A stretch of 64,000 bases of DNA from Eonycteris spelaea (GCA_003508835.1 PUFA01000116.1:5786366-5850365); one strand, 5' to 3'; numbered from the stretch's first letter, positions 34,322-47,155 are shown. A program made the numbers and translations. The notes: generated by a model from the sequence alone, not told the origin.

Positions 34322-35996
34322 GGCCAGGACGGGCACTTGGTGAAGCTCCAGACACACACCGTGAGTCATAGGGAAGGGGCTGAGATCTAGGGCTCCCCCT
34401 GGCTCATTATGCAGAATGTGTCATCACTATAAAATGACGATCACAGCTGATGTTGCAGACTGGGAGACTAAGTCTCAAAGAGATCAAGTCCCCTGTCTTC
34501 TGCCCATAAAACTCTGTGTATCCCTTCTGAGGGACAAGTGCCCGCATGGCAAGAAGATGGAATGGCCCATTTCCTGGTCAGAATCACACTCAGAATGCCA
34601 TGTGCCTGTGCACTAGCTGTGACGAGAACTAAGAAAAGAAATACCTGGAGTGTCGGTGTCTCTTGCTTCTCTATCCACTGCTCTGTTTCCCATACTGTTG
34701 AGTGGGAAAACGCCAAACACAGCGGGGGTTCAGGTGTTTTGTTGTTATAAAGAAGAGCCAATGCTCTCTGTCCTCTGCATATGTGATAACTAGATGGAGT
34801 GGTGGCTACCCCAGTAATTTCAGCAGCAGCAAAGAGAGAGGGATGTAAGAGAGGGAGAGGGAGGGAGGGAAAGAGAGAAAGAATGATGTAATGATTTAGA
34901 ATGAGAATCATAACCAAGCAGCAACGAGGCAGGACTCTGAGAGAGAATGCTTGCTGATTGGTTGCTCCCAACCGGGTCAAAGCTTCAGGTTGTCAATCAT
35001 TGCTGCAAAGCTAAGGACCTTGTTGGTGCCATGGACCCCTTTGTCAATCTGATAAATCTCAAGGACTCCTTCTCAGAACAATATTTTAAACCCATAAGAA
35101 AGAATGCATAGTATTAAAAAGGTAACCAATTATTGTGAAATGCAGTTATCAAAATATTTTAAAAGAAATTTATATATGTTCATCTTTAAAATTCATTAAA
35201 TAAAATATATCCTGGTAAGTCTGGAAACTGCCATGATTTCAAAGTAGCGACAAGAGTGATATTTATTCTACGTAATGTAATAAGAAAGTATCTGTGACTT
35301 TCATATCGACTGTAATATATGCAAATATCTCTGATTCCTATTACTGAATTTGTCACAAGATACTAAACTTTCTGGGGAGATGGAAATATTCTGTGTCTTG
35401 ATGGTCAGGCTGGTCACATGGGTATAACAATTTGTCGAAACATACAGGGATATTTATGTAAATGGGAGGATTTCATCGCATGTGCATTACGCCTTGATGG
35501 AGTTGCGGTTAAAGCCTGCGTGACCATAGCATCCCGGACGGAGGGAGTTGCTGAGTTTCCACCGAGCGCATGTGGCAGGCTCAGCTGTGAGAAGCGGGCG
35601 TCACGTGCATAAGGAGCCTGTTGTCAGCAGCCTGTGCTGGGCCAGATGATCAGACTCTAGGTGAAAGGCAGTTGACCTGCCACTATCCTCGTTCCTGCAC
35701 GCACAGCTTTGCCAGGTGAAAAAGCACAGGATTACTCATTTCTAGAAAGATTGTTGAAAAAAGGTATCTTTGGTCTTTGCCAACTATCCTGCAAAGCGGG
35801 GCATCTGAGCCCTCTTCGCACAAACCTACCCCTGCCTTAGGCTCCTGGCCCCACCAGCTGTGTTCGACATCCCTTCTGCTCGCCTCGAGCTGCCATCTGC
35901 ACATTTCTCCTTCTGGCGTATGCTCTTTCATGTTGGGTTTCTGTTCGTTCCTACCCACCTATTGCACCACTAATTTCCTGAGCGGGGTCTGTGATG
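34322..35996. other. Intergenic between TRBV22 and TRBV21
   Basis: TGTCATCACT at about 34419, some 100 bp upstream of the TRBV22 ATG, may be a diverged CRE. A (GGGA)n patch lies at about 34850-34870. No gene was recognised. Confidence 0.35.
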
Positions 35997-36034
35997 AGTT
36001 TATGTGCTAAGAAAAGCTGACAGTCAGTACTGTG
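35997..36034 (-). other. RSS of TRBV21 with a 22-bp spacer
   Basis: Heptamer CACAGTA and nonamer ACATAAACT, one base closer than the standard 23. Aligned with the TRBV23 RSS, one base is missing in the spacer. Confidence 0.7.
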
Positions 36035-36474
36035 GATTGGCTGCTGGCACAGAAATACAGTGCGGCATCCCCTGGCTCAGTGGACTGGATTTCTAGGCTG
36101 CAGGATGCGTTTTTGGGGAATTGAACTGAAAAATCGTGTATTAATCACTTCTGTTTTTTCAATAATGTCTTCATTCTGTAAATAAACCAAAAACTTGAGT
36201 TCTTCTTCCAGCTTCTGACGATACCAGTAAACATAGCTATGTCCTTTTATGGGGACACAATCCATCTTCGCTTTCTGTTCTTTTCCTTTGACCAGATGAC
36301 TAGGACTCTGGGTGACCTCAGTGTTCATGGAGCCTGTGGAGGAAAGAGACAGAGAAGGTAGGCATCCTGATATCGTAGCCACAGGAGAAATTCCTAACAC
36401 CTACAAGTTCACTACAGGAACCTACCTGCTCCCCAGACACAAAGGGCCACACAGCAGAGAAGTTTGAAACACAT
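36035..36474 (-). pseudogene. TRBV21: TRBV21, broken by one extra T in a homopolymer
   Basis: The leader 36426-36474 reads MCFKLLCCVALCVWGAG (human TRBV21: MCLRLLCCVAFSFWGAG) with donor GTAGGT. The V exon 36035-36333 reads MNTEVTQSPSHLVKGKEQKA, KMDCVPIKGHSYVYWYRQKL, EEELKFLVYLQNEDIIEKTE. At RF a TTTTT run has one T too many. Without it the end would read on to a normal LYFCASSQS. The human gene is a pseudogene but shares KMDCVPIK-HSYVYWYR-KLEEELKFLVY. All landmark residues are present, so a single homopolymer call decides whether this is a functional gene. Confidence 0.88.
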
Positions 36475-36549
36475 GGTCGACTCAGGGGAGAATCAGTGGC
36501 AGGTGGCCTTTTCTCTAAGGCTTCCTCACCCTCATCAGCAACCTCTTTA

Positions 36550-36556
36550 TGACGTG
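36550..36556. promoter_or_regulatory. CRE-like site of the TRBV21 promoter
   Basis: TGACGTG, 76 bp upstream of the ATG, followed by TTGCTTCCTG, an ETS-like GGAA on the other strand. Confidence 0.5.
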
Positions 36557-37189
36557 TTGCTTCCTGTAGTTTTCAGAGTCGCCAAGGACGTGAGACTAAA
36601 ATATTTCATAGGAAGTAGGAGGATACGGAGAGCTGGTGGAAATGACTGGTGTGAATTTCAAACTGCTTATACCTTATTTTTCCCTGACTCTGCTCTTTCA
36701 TTATTTTGTTGTTGTTGTTGCAAAATCACTTACACGTCATTGGTTTATTTGCTTGTTTAACCTGTCGATTTGCCTCCGCCCCTTGCCACCTCCCTTCCCT
36801 CTCAGGCGATGAATCATCCAGCTTGGGTATGTCAATCATAGCTTCTTCCCATTAAAAAAGGACATAGCAGCTACTTCACATTAAAAAATTAAATGTTGAG
36901 CTATACAAAAACAGTATGCGTGACAAATGTGCAATGCATCTAGGGAAACAATCAAATAAATGCTCTTGGCTGAAACCAGTCAGCTCAGGATTGAGATTAT
37001 CGCTGAGAATTTCTAAACCTGTGTTATTCTTCCAAGTGTCATTGTTATTCCTCCACTGTGTCCAGCTAACCACACCCCTGAAGTTTATAATTTTATTCAC
37101 TTGCTTTTCATTATAGTTTTTAACACTTGTATAAGATCTGTGAGTTATATATTATTTAATGTTGTATGTCTTTGAAATTTATCTATGGG

Positions 37190-38520
37190 AGATCATTCTG
37201 TTCATATTTTTTTTCTGTGACTTGTTTTTCCCTTCAACACAAGGTAAAATTAATATTTACGCACATAATTTCAGATAATTCATCTTCACTGATATTCAGC
37301 ATTCCATTCTATTCATGTACTAGAATTTATTAGCCACTCTTGAATTAGTGCTTCTTTTTAAAAAGTTTTTATGCTACTACAAAAAGTATTGCATTTCTGT
37401 ATGTTTCTCTGCTACCTAGGTGCAAAATTTTCTCCATCCCTGGGAATGTAGAGACAGCTTTTGGGTCACCATGTCAAATTTACATTTTGTCATTTAATGT
37501 GACAAAATGCTTTCCCGATTAATTAAGCCAAATGAGTAGTCCCACCAACAACAGTTCATAGTATTTTCAAATGCTCTATGTCTAGGACTTTAATTTTTTC
37601 TAGCCTATTAGGCTAAAATTATATTTCACTGAAGTTTTAATTTGCATTTTTCTGATGACTAAGGAGGTCGAACGTATTTTCCATATTTATAGGCCACTAC
37701 CACTTTCTCTAAATTACCCTTTGCCTCGATTTCTTTCTGGTTATTAGCTATTATTTTTTTGTAATAGTTTTTTACATGTTCCGGACCAAACTGTGTCAGT
37801 TATATGTGTTATTAATATCTTTCCCATTTGTGGCTTGTGTTTCAGTCTCTTTGTGATGCTTTTTTGTTGTTGAATTTCCTAATTTAGTAGAGCTTGTTAT
37901 TTGGGGGGAGGAATGCATTTTTTAAATTATTTAAGAAGTGCTCCCTTTGCCAAGCTTCATATAGAAATACCACCATATTATTTACCAAAATAGCGAATAT
38001 TTTAAATTTTGCATTTAAGCATTTAATCCATTTAGACTTTATTTTTGCTTCTGCTCCAAGGAGGGGTGGAAATTCATCTTTCTTTCTATGAAATACACCA
38101 TGAATAACCACTTGTCCCAGAATAACTTATTATATAGTACATCATTCCTCTATACACCTGCAAGGATGGCTCTGCCATATTCCTATATGTGTATGGGAAT
38201 ATTCATAATTTGAATAGTATTTATTTATGCCTTTTTCATTATCCTAAACTATAAAACAATTTGATGATTGGTGGGGCAAATCACCTCACTTGATAGTTCT
38301 TCAATATTTTTTGTCCCTTTCACTTAAATTTCACATTGCTTTTGTCAGATTTCATGGAAAGATATCCTTTGTGAATGTGGTTAGTGCGCCATTGAATACA
38401 TAGATGATATTGCAGAAATTGGAATACTCTTACTAGTGAGTTTACTTACTTGTTCATTTTCATAGTATATATCTCCTTATTTCAGATTTTTAAAGTGTCT
38501 TCCACTAAAATTTTAATAAT
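37190..38520 (-). mobile_element. Old LINE-1 fragment
   Basis: The plus strand runs antisense through L1 3' sequence: tcattctgttcatatttttt, cactcttgaattagtgcttc, agtagtcccaccaacaacag, ttgcatttttctgatgacta, gtgtttcagtctctttgtga. Strongly diverged. Confidence 0.55.
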
Positions 38521-39004
38521 TTTATGCATTAAGGTGTTGCTCATCTTCTAATAGATTTGTCTTAGGTTTTATAGTTTGTAAATGGTCTTTCTCGCTTTAA
38601 AAATATATCTCAACTGTTGGATATGGAAATAAAACTGACTCATATTTATGTCAAATTCAGTAAACTTATTAAATTTGTTATTAATATTTAGTGCTTCTTT
38701 AGACTCCTTTGCTACTTCTAAACTAGTCGTCTGGCATTCATGTATTTATTTATTAATTACGTGTAAATCAGACAACTACAGGTGCCAGGTAGGTGTGTGG
38801 TAAATGCTACGGGGGTTACAAAGTGTAATATTAGATCCAGCTCCTTTAAGGACCTTTTGGCATCCCAGGATACCTGCAAATCATTCTCCCAGCCAGTACC
38901 TAATGTGTCTCACCTGAGGTGCCTGAGGTATCTACTGCCTTCTCGGATGAAGGAAGATTGTGTCTGCTCTTTAGGCTCCGACCTATTTCACAGAAAGGCC
39001 CACA

Positions 39005-39021
39005 TCACCCCCTAGTGGTCA
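39005..39021 (-). promoter_or_regulatory. CTCF-like motif between TRBV20 and TRBV21
   Basis: The plus strand reads TCACCCCCTAGTGGTCA. Its reverse complement contains CCACTAGGGGGTG, close to the CTCF core. Confidence 0.5.
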
Positions 39022-39529
39022 AATAGGCAAATTCATCAGATGCCCTCTGATCTCACTGCCTGTGTAGCGTTCCCTGAGGTAGGAGTTGCCCGCAACCGTC
39101 AGGTGCCTTTAGTATCAGAGCAGAATCAGGAAACAAGCAGCCCTTAGGGGGAACCTGCAGAATTGTTACTCGCAATCAGTTACACAATTACTCGGTCATT
39201 AATCTGATATCGATTGACAGCTTGTCAGTATAATTTGCCTTTTCAATCTTTTCCAGCCACCATTCAAGAGAGTGTGCCCCTTAAATCTCTTTCCTAAGTT
39301 CTCTACTCTTTCCTTTGTATATTCTATCATTGAGGGACCATATGCACTTTCATTCTTCCAATTATGCTAAATGTGCCGGATTTTACCTCCCATTCAGATC
39401 CAATTTTTGGGGTCCATGACTTGTACACACCAGTGCTTTGTGCATATTCCCAGTCAACTCTGTCTCGAAGGCATCCCCAGTTCTCAAGGAAATCATAATT
39501 TCTCCCCACTTGGTCCCCCTAATCCATCT

Positions 39530-40190
39530 GGCTGTGGTAGTCCTCTTTAAACCCTTCCTATCTATTGCCTCCCGTGTCTAATCAATTACCAAGCCCACTG
39601 ATTTTTTACCTCCTAAGCATCTTTTAAGTATCTCATTTCCCTGTATTTCTGTCACCATGCCATCGTTCCTTTAGCTGGGCACCTGTATTAGCTAATTCTT
39701 TCCTCTGCATTCACACTGGCTATTATTTTTTACAGTGTAGCCAGGGTGATTTAAAAAACGTGTGTGCATGCACACACCACCCACAACACAACAACAAAAC
39801 CCCACTAATCTGATTACTGTGGAAGTAAAATGCTTACAACCTCAAAGGCAGAGTTGAGGGATCTATGAAAATTCGCTATAGTTTCTAGTCCATTTTGCTG
39901 TAAACCTAAAACTGCTCTTTAAAAAGTCTGTTTAAAAAACTCAGTGACTCCTATTGAATTTTACGTTAAATTCCACATCATGATAAGGTCACAAATGGTC
40001 TGACGTCTGGCTACCGCTCTCCAGGCTCACCTTGTTCTCGCCTCCTTCCTCGCTCTTTGTTCCTGTCAGATTAATTCATCTTTCTCATCATTAAACATGG
40101 CAATTTCTTTCCTGCCTGAAAAGTTTTGCACTGAATCTTCCAGCCATCAGTTCATTATCCCCAGGCTTAATTAACTTCATCTCATCTTTA
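39530..40190 (+). repeat. L2-like or similar old LINE fragment
   Basis: Phrases such as ctattgcctcccgtgtctaa, accaagcccactgattttt, gtagccagggtgatttaaaa, aactcagtgactcctattga and gctctccaggctcaccttgt follow the order of a common ancient mammalian repeat. Confidence 0.45.
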
Positions 40191-41778
40191 GGACGTGCCT
40201 CTGTTGAGTGAGGGTGTGTGTGTGTGTTGGTGAGGAGAATAAGAATCTATCTCTTATTCCCTCCATCACTGACTCTCAAAGCTTAACTTGGTGTCAAATA
40301 TAATATAACCCAGACAGTAGAATACAGACTCAGAGCCCCCAAAGAACGTACTCTATACTTCAAAAGAATTGCTCACTTACATTACGAAAAGTCTGGAGGA
40401 TTTTATTTTGGTGATCCTGGACTAAGGAGAGAGGACACAAATTAGGATGGGATTAGATTCAGTGCTGTTGCTATATTCCCCTAACTGGATTAGAAAAGGC
40501 AAGTTTGGACACGGCATACATCCATGCTAGCTGACATTGGAATGCTATGCTCTTACGCTTAATGTAAAGGAAGGAAATAAATGACTGCTCAAGATAGGCA
40601 CATTCTCACGGGTATATTTCATGCCAGAACCTAATCTCATCTTTTCCTTGCCATCATCGGTAAAGGAAGCAGTGGTCTATTTAAAATGTATTCTGCTGGC
40701 TTTCTTCTTTAGGCTGAGAAATGCCGAGAGCGGGGGCTGTGATTAAAATGGCAATTCAGTGGCAATGCCATTCGGTGGCAATGAAGACAGGCTGAGGTTT
40801 GGTGACTGAAGTCAAATGGAGCACGTAGTCACCAGTAACAAAATGGACGTGGTCATCATGTGGCTATCACGTGGCAGTGTGTCCTTTGCTGAACTGGTTC
40901 CCATGTTATTTCATTCAGTTCCACGTTGGTCAGGGGCGAGGCCTTATTTCCACGCCTTCATTTTCACACTCAGTGTCCAAGTCCCCATTCCTTGGTGCTC
41001 ACTCCACAATGCCCTTCGTCCTCCTCTGTCACAAACTCGAATCCCTTCAGTTACTGGTTTTATTTTCGCTCCTTTTTTATGTCATGTGCACCCAGGATTC
41101 GATTAATTGTAACCTTCGGCTCATAACACAGGCATCGTTTGTCGATGCGGGGTTAGGATTGACATAGAAATATCATAGGGACTTGGGAAACATCCCCGCT
41201 CCTCAGCCTACCACATACAAGTAGACCTTGACGACACTGAAATTTAGCTATGGGGTTCTCTCCATCCTATCAGTGGCCACTCCCTACCCAAGTCCCATAT
41301 CGTATGCCTTCCTGAACGTGGGGTATCGTTCCTTGCCAGTGCATGTTGATAAATGTGTGACAGCCAGCTTTCGGGAGGAAATAACACCAGCCCTCACTGG
41401 CTGTGCCTTTTGAGCACTGTGGTGTGAATATCACCACGATGGCCCATTTCAAGCTACCAACATGATGGCGCTGAAATTGGAGCTGGGAAGGATGTGTGTG
41501 ACCAGCACCCCCGGACTGGTCACAGGCAATTCCAGCAGAAACTGTTGACGTCGCTTTCCCTTTAATAGATTTCTCTCTAGTATATTTGCAGTCATGAAAA
41601 TTATTTTCCAGCTTTCGGTTTGGGTTTTTTTTTTTAGCTTTATAAAATATGTATTGTGTTTACCATAATCTTATCAAGGGTAGTTTTCGCCCTGATATTT
41701 GATGTTATATGGTTAAGATTCACCTACAACATTGCTCATCACAGGAGTTCGTTCATTTTGGCTGACCTGCTTAAGTGC
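40191..41778. other. Intergenic before the TRBV20 array
   Basis: No V-gene parts or RSS were seen. The open frames here lack family resemblance. Confidence 0.35.
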
Positions 41779-43026
41779 TCCCTCACCTGGATCCACCGCA
41801 GCTGATTCCTTCGCTGACTTCTCAGGGCATCTATGGCCTGGTTCCATGTCTCGCTCTGTGACTAGTGCTCAGGATGTTTGCACTGATGTCCTTGATGAGT
41901 ATATTCAAGAGCTTCTCCTGATTTGTGGAATTGCTGGGTCATGGGACAGAGAAAAGACCGACCGTAGGAGCGAATGCCAAACCATTTCCTATTGTTTGAG
42001 TCACTTACGCTCCCCGCCCTGTGGATTCGCACCCTCAGCTTGCACATCCAGCCTTTACATTCTGCTCATCAAACGGGTTTAAACTTATGTTCCGGTGTGT
42101 CCTGCTTCACATTGTCCCGCTCACCGTGAACTTCATTGTCTCCTCGCCTGTTTACTGGTCATAGATGTTTTCCTGTTAAAATATGTGGCCACCCTCTGCT
42201 CATTTTTATGGGGTCACACAGATTTGTGGTCAATGTAATTGTTTGGTGTTTCCTAGGAAAGGATTTTTCAGAAGGGCTTACGATCCCTGCTTCACTTATG
42301 ATCTCCTGGCTTCTGACAGAACTTCCTAGTTTGTAGAGAAGTCCTGTTGTCTGACGTCTTTCTCACGTGCTCCTTCTGCCTTCTCTTCCCTTTGACACCT
42401 TTCTGGCGAGCCGGCGGAGTTAACATCCTCTCTATGCAGGTCCTTGTACCTAGATGTACAGGGTGCACACACTCTGCTTTGTACCCAGCCGTATCCTATT
42501 CATGCATCAGTCGAAACACTATGTAGCACATCATCAATTCTTCCATGAGGGAACGTCTCTGCCGGGCTGCCATGTGACTGTGTTTAACTCGATGGTCGAA
42601 GATACTGACAAGACGGTGCACAAGAGCCTTGGAGAGCCAAATGTCATGGGTTATTATAGAAAAGACACAGTGTTTTATAGAAGCGCTTTGAGATCTACCT
42701 GGAGGATCATGTGTAGATTATCTAAAAGCATAGGATTAACATACCTTAGAGTTAGGAAAAAGCCAGGTTTTCTCATTTTCATCCCTGGAAGCTTCCCATG
42801 TCACGTGGCCACTTTATAGGCTCAGCTCATTCATACTTTGCTATTGTCAAACGCCACAGCTTCCAAACAAATTCCTACGCAGAGATCCTCTCTCTCCCCT
42901 TCCCCTCCCCCAGCCCACCACACACAGCTGTCTCCTTAGGGAGCTGTGGTTTCCTCCTCCCCCCGCCCCCCCCACCCCGGGCTCCGCGGGGCCCCGGGTG
43001 GGGTGGGAAGAGGGGGCTGGTGCACA

Positions 43027-43065
43027 GGTTCTTGACTGGGTCTCTGGTATCAGGCCAGCGCTGTG
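43027..43065 (-). other. 23-RSS of TRBV20 copy A
   Basis: Heptamer CACAGCG, 23-bp spacer, nonamer TCAAGAACC. The heptamer and nonamer are the same in all four TRBV20 copies. Confidence 0.85.
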
Positions 43066-43719
43066 TCACTAGCAGCACAGAAGTAGAGGCCGCTGTCTGC
43101 AGGTTGAGCACTCGCCACCGTCAGATTGAAGATGTTGTGTTGGATGACGGATGGGAAACTTGGCCTCGTGAAACCTTGTTCGTATGTGGCGCTGGAGCCC
43201 TGGTTAGAAGTCGCCATCAGCGTGAGGCCTTGTTGCGGGAACTGACGATACCAAAAACAACCTAGCCTGCAAGTCCTCTGCACGGCACTGGATGCCCACA
43301 GAGGCCCCGCTCCTGCAGATGGCCCTGCTGGGCTGTTGAGTGACGTGCGCACCAAGCGCGGGGCCTGCTGAAACAGAGGTCAGGGAGGCGAGGGCCCGCG
43401 GGCCCCGTCACACGTGAGCACAGGCAGACGACTCGCAGCCTCGCCCCGTCTCCTTCCTCCCAGCTCCCCGTCCCGGGCTGTTCTGTGACCCCTTCCTGGC
43501 AGGCTCCCTGGGACCAGAGGCCCCATCTCCTCTGGCCTGACGTCTCCCCTCACCCTTTCCACCGCCACAGGGCATGGGTTTCCCCTCTCATTGGCATCAG
43601 AGGAAAAAGTCCACACTCTCCGGCCACCATTCTCCCGTGACCACCCGCGCGCTCACTCGCCCAGGACACTCAGACGACACGCTCGTACCGGGCCCCAGAA
43701 GCAGAAGCAGCAGCAGCAT
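43066..43719 (-). pseudogene. TRBV20: TRBV20 copy A, frame broken by small indels
   Basis: The leader 43689-43719 (31 bp) encodes MLLLLLLLGP, the same as human TRBV20-1, with donor GTACGA. The V exon 43066-43364 starts PALGAHVTQQPSRAICRSGA and has the first Cys in VGIQCRAEDLQA. Two bases are missing before the FR2 Trp (shared with copy C), so FWYRQFPQQGLTLMATSNQG is in another frame. A G is lost in the ACGGAGGCC stretch and further bases near CATCCAACACAAC. The end, NLTVASAQPADSGLYFCAAS, is clear. TRBV20/29-type genes lack the usual CASS and here end in CAAS. The two-base loss shared with copy C suggests part of the damage is inherited. Confidence 0.85.
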
Positions 43720-43839
43720 CTCCAGGTCCTGGCCTGGCACCACAGGGCTCTCAAGGGAGGTGTGACCTGCTCTTCACTCTGCCTGTCTCCACCCCTGGGA
43801 GGATGGGTGGAGGGTACATGACCCCGAGGATGCTCTCCT

Positions 43840-43857
43840 CCGCCCCCTGGTGGTGGC
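43840..43857 (-). promoter_or_regulatory. CTCF-like motif upstream of TRBV20 copy A
   Basis: The plus strand reads CCGCCCCCTGGTGGTGGC. Its reverse complement CCACCACCAGGGGGCG is close to an ideal CTCF core. It lies 121 bp upstream of the leader ATG. Confidence 0.7.
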
Positions 43858-44043
43858 CTGTGCCAATGACAGAGGTTCCATCATCTCCCCCACTGGAAAG
43901 AACCACACATTGCTGAAAGGAGCCTTGGGAATGTTCTTTCCCTTCATATTGAGTTCTTTTTCTCTGGGGTGGGGAGTAAGAAAGGGGAGATGAAGATTTG
44001 ATCCATGAAATAATGTTCGTACTATAGTGACATAGATTTTTAG

Positions 44044-44109
44044 CATAGTAAATACAATTTACTATGGGGTTACTCCTGATGCCAGTCTTCAGGCATCCGG
44101 AGTAACCCC
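44044..44109. repeat. Paired palindromes: AT-rich cruciform and GC-rich hairpin (unit A)
   Basis: CATAGTAAAT-ACA-ATTTACTATG is a perfect 10-bp inverted repeat. It runs straight into a second one with 18-bp arms (left arm GGGGTTACTCCTGATGCC, loop AGTCTTCA, one mismatch). Unit B has the identical pair. Unit C stops inside the first palindrome. Confidence 0.9.
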
Positions 44110-44136
44110 AGGGAGCCAGGCCTGCCCAGGAGGAGT

Positions 44137-44145
44137 CAAATGCGT

Positions 44146-44174
<29 letters not shown>
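44137..44174. repeat. (CA)n microsatellite of unit A
   Basis: CA run, followed by imperfect CAC repeats to about 44260. The copy in unit B is shorter. Confidence 0.9.
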
Positions 44175-44188
<14 letters not shown>

Positions 44189-46155
44189 CGCACACTCGGA
44201 ATAACCTGCACTCGCACGTGTGCACACCCGCACACACTCACATACGAGCTCACACACACAGTTTCCATCAGTAACTGTCAACTACCTGTGAAACACCTTC
44301 AGAGACAGCCCTCACTGGTTCATTATTTTTTTAACTGAACACAGAACAAGCACTAGAGATACGCAGTGAACAAATCAGGAAGGAAACCATCCATCCTTCC
44401 CAAACTTGCTTCATTTGTTGGTGGCCAAAGCACGAATATTCTCACTCGTATAATGATCATATGCTTATAGGAGCAAAGAGTAATTCACAGATGACCCCAA
44501 ACTAGAGAGAAACCTACAGTAGAGGCCACATGGAGGTCGGAGTACGATCAGCACAAACACAGCTAACTCTTGTCCTTTATATGGTGTCCCATTTCCTCGT
44601 GTCAAAAACCACGAGGTGACCTCCATAATTTCCAAGTCTCTTCCAGTTTTAAATTGTGTGATTCTAAGCCAAGGCGCCCCCGGTGTTTCCTAGCTCGTGG
44701 GTCTTATGCATCAAGGTCCCAAGTACTGCCTCATTGTACCACACAGCTCATATGCGAAGCTTCACAAGGAATGAAAGAGAGGGAAGGAGGAAGAGAGGTT
44801 GGAGGAAAAGAAGGAACAAAATTTTAAAAAAAAATAAAAGAGAGAGAGAAAGAAAACCGAGAAGAGGCTGCATGGACATGGGAGGAAGTGTCCACTCTTA
44901 AGAAACAGTTTTCCCTCATGTGGATCCACCGCAGTTGATTCCTTCGCTGACTTCTCAGGGCATCTATGGTCTGGTTCCGTGTCTCGCTCTGTGACTAGTG
45001 CTCAGTATGTTTGCACTGATGTCCTTGATGAGCGTATTCAAGAGCTTCTCCTGAATTGTGGAATTTTGGGTCATGGGACAGAGAAATGACTGACCGTAGG
45101 AGCGAATGCCAAACCGTTTCAAGTTATTTGAGTCACTTACGCTCCCCGCCCTGTGGATTCGCACCCTCAGCTTGCACATCCAGCCTTTACATTCTGCTCA
45201 TCAAACGGGTTTAAACTTATGTTCCGGTGTGTCCTGCTTCACATTGTCCCGCTCACCGTGAACTTCATTGTCTCCTCGCCTGTTTACTGGTCATAGATGT
45301 TTCTCCTGTTAAAATATGTGGCCACCATCTGCTCATTTTTTTGGGTTCACACAGATTTGTGGTCAATGTAATTGTTTGGTGTTTCCTAGGAAAGGATTTT
45401 TCAGAAGGGCTTACGATCCCTGCTTCACTTATGATCTCATGGCTTTGACAGAACTTCCTAGTTTGTAGAGAAGTCCTGTTGTCTGACGTCTTTCTCACGT
45501 GCTCCTTCTGCCTTCTCTTCCCTTTGACACCTTTCTGGCGAGCCGGCGGAGTTAACATCCTCTCTATGCAGGTCCTTGTACCTAGATGTACAGGGTGCAC
45601 ACACTCTGCTTTGTACCCAGCCGTATCCTATTCATGCATCAGTCGAAACACTATATGTAGCACATCATCAATTCTTCCATGAGGGAACGTCTCTGCCGGG
45701 CTGCCATGTGACTGTGTTTAACTCGATGGTCGAAGATAGTGACAAGACGGTGCACAAGAGCCTTGGAGAGCCAAATGTCACGGGTTATTATAGAAAAGAC
45801 ACAGTGTTTTATAGAAGCGCTTTGAGTTCTACCTGGAGGATCATGTGTAGATTATCTAAAAGCATAGGATTAACATACCTTAGAGTTAGGAAAGCCAGGT
45901 TTTCTCATTTTCATCCCTGGAAGCTTCCCATGTCACGTGGCCACTTTATAGGCTCAGCTCATTCATACTTTGCTATTGTCAAACGCCACAGCTTCCAAAC
46001 AAATTCCTACGCAGAGATCCTCCTCTCTCTCCCCTTCCCCAGCCCACCACACACACAGCTGTCTCCTTAGGGGAGCTGTGGTTTCCTCCCGCCACGCCCC
46101 TCCCATAGGGCTCCGCGGGGCCCGGGTGGGGTGGGGAAGAGGGGGCTGGTGCACA

Positions 46156-46194
46156 GGTTCTTGACTGGGTCTCTGGTCTCAGGCCAGCGCTGTG
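46156..46194 (-). other. 23-RSS of TRBV20 copy B
   Basis: CACAGCG, 23-bp spacer, TCAAGAACC. Confidence 0.85.
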
Positions 46195-46831
46195 TCACTA
46201 GCAGCACAGAAGTAGAGGCCGCTGTCTCCAGGTTGAGCACTCGCCACCGTCAGATTGAAGGATGTTGTGTCTTGATGACGGATGGGAAACTTGGCTCCGT
46301 GAAACCTTGTTCGTATGTGGCGCTGGAGCCCAGGTTAGAAGTCGCCATCAGTGAGGCCTTGTTGCGGGAACTGACGATACCAAAAAACAACCGTAGCCTG
46401 CAAGTCCTCTGCACGGCACTGGATGCCCACAGAGGCCCCGCTCCTGCAGATGGCCCTGCTGGGCTGTTGAGTGACGTGCGCACCAAGCGCGGGGCCTGCT
46501 GAAACAGAGGTCAGGGAGGCGAGGCCCGCGGGCCCCGTCACACGTGAGCACAGGCAGACGACTCGCAGCCTCGCCCCGTCTCCTTCCTCCCAGCTCCCGT
46601 CCCGGGCTGTTCTGTGACCCCTTCCTGTCAGGCTCCCTGGGACCAGAGGCCCGTCTCCCCTCACCCTTTCCACCGCCACAGGGCATGGGTTTCCCCTCTC
46701 ATTGGCATCAGGAGGAAAAAGTCCACACTCTCCGGCCACCATTCTCCCGTGACCACCCGCGCGCTCACTCGCCCAGGACACTCAGACGACACGCTCGTAC
46801 CGGGCCCCAGAAGCAGAAGCAGCAGCAGCAT
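46195..46831 (-). pseudogene. TRBV20: TRBV20 copy B, frame broken by small indels
   Basis: The leader 46801-46831 encodes MLLLLLLLGP. The V exon 46195-46495 is open from PALGAHVTQQPSRAICRSGA through GIQCRAEDLQATVVFWYRQF and PQQGLT, so this copy lacks the FR2 damage of copies A and C. The frame breaks where CG is missing from the LTLMATS codons, and again where one G is missing in ACGGAGCC. The terminal GLYFCAASD block and RSS are intact. In B the breaks are private, unlike the shared A/C loss. With two small calls changed this would be an intact TRBV20 gene. Confidence 0.85.
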
Positions 46832-46951
46832 CTCCAGGTCCTGGCCTGGCACCACAGGGCTCTCAAGGGAGGTGTGACCTGCTCTTCACTCTGCCTGTCT
46901 CCACCCCTGGGAGGATGGGTGGAGGGTACATGACCCCGAGGATGCTCTCCT

Positions 46952-46968
46952 CCGCCCCCTGGTGGTGG
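46952..46968 (-). promoter_or_regulatory. CTCF-like motif upstream of TRBV20 copy B
   Basis: Same sequence as in unit A (CGCCCCCTGGTGG), 121 bp upstream of the ATG. Confidence 0.7.
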
Positions 46969-47155
46969 CCTGTGCCAATGACACAGGTTCCATCAATCTC
47001 CCCCACTGGAAAGAACCACACATTGCTGAAAGGAGCCTTGGAAATGTTCTTTCCCTTCATATTGAGTTCTTTTTCTCTGGGGTGGGTAGTAAGAAAGGGA
47101 GATGAAGATTTGATCCATGAAATAATGTTCGTACTATAGTGACATAGATTTTTAG

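Larger units (their letters stand above)
41779..44921. repeat. TRBV20 tandem unit A
   Basis: A 3.1-kb unit that begins near tggatccaccgcag and contains in order: L1-like degenerate sequence, a TRBV20 gene with RSS, a CTCF-like motif, an AT palindrome plus GC hairpin, a (CA)n run and a purine-rich GAGA tract. Unit B repeats every one of these in the same order with very high identity by eye. Confidence 0.9.

Noticed and set aside
42798..43265. 155-residue plus-strand frame repeated in the TRBV20 units
   Set aside because: It is the antisense of the TRBV20 V exon and its RSS. The repetition only reflects the tandem duplication.
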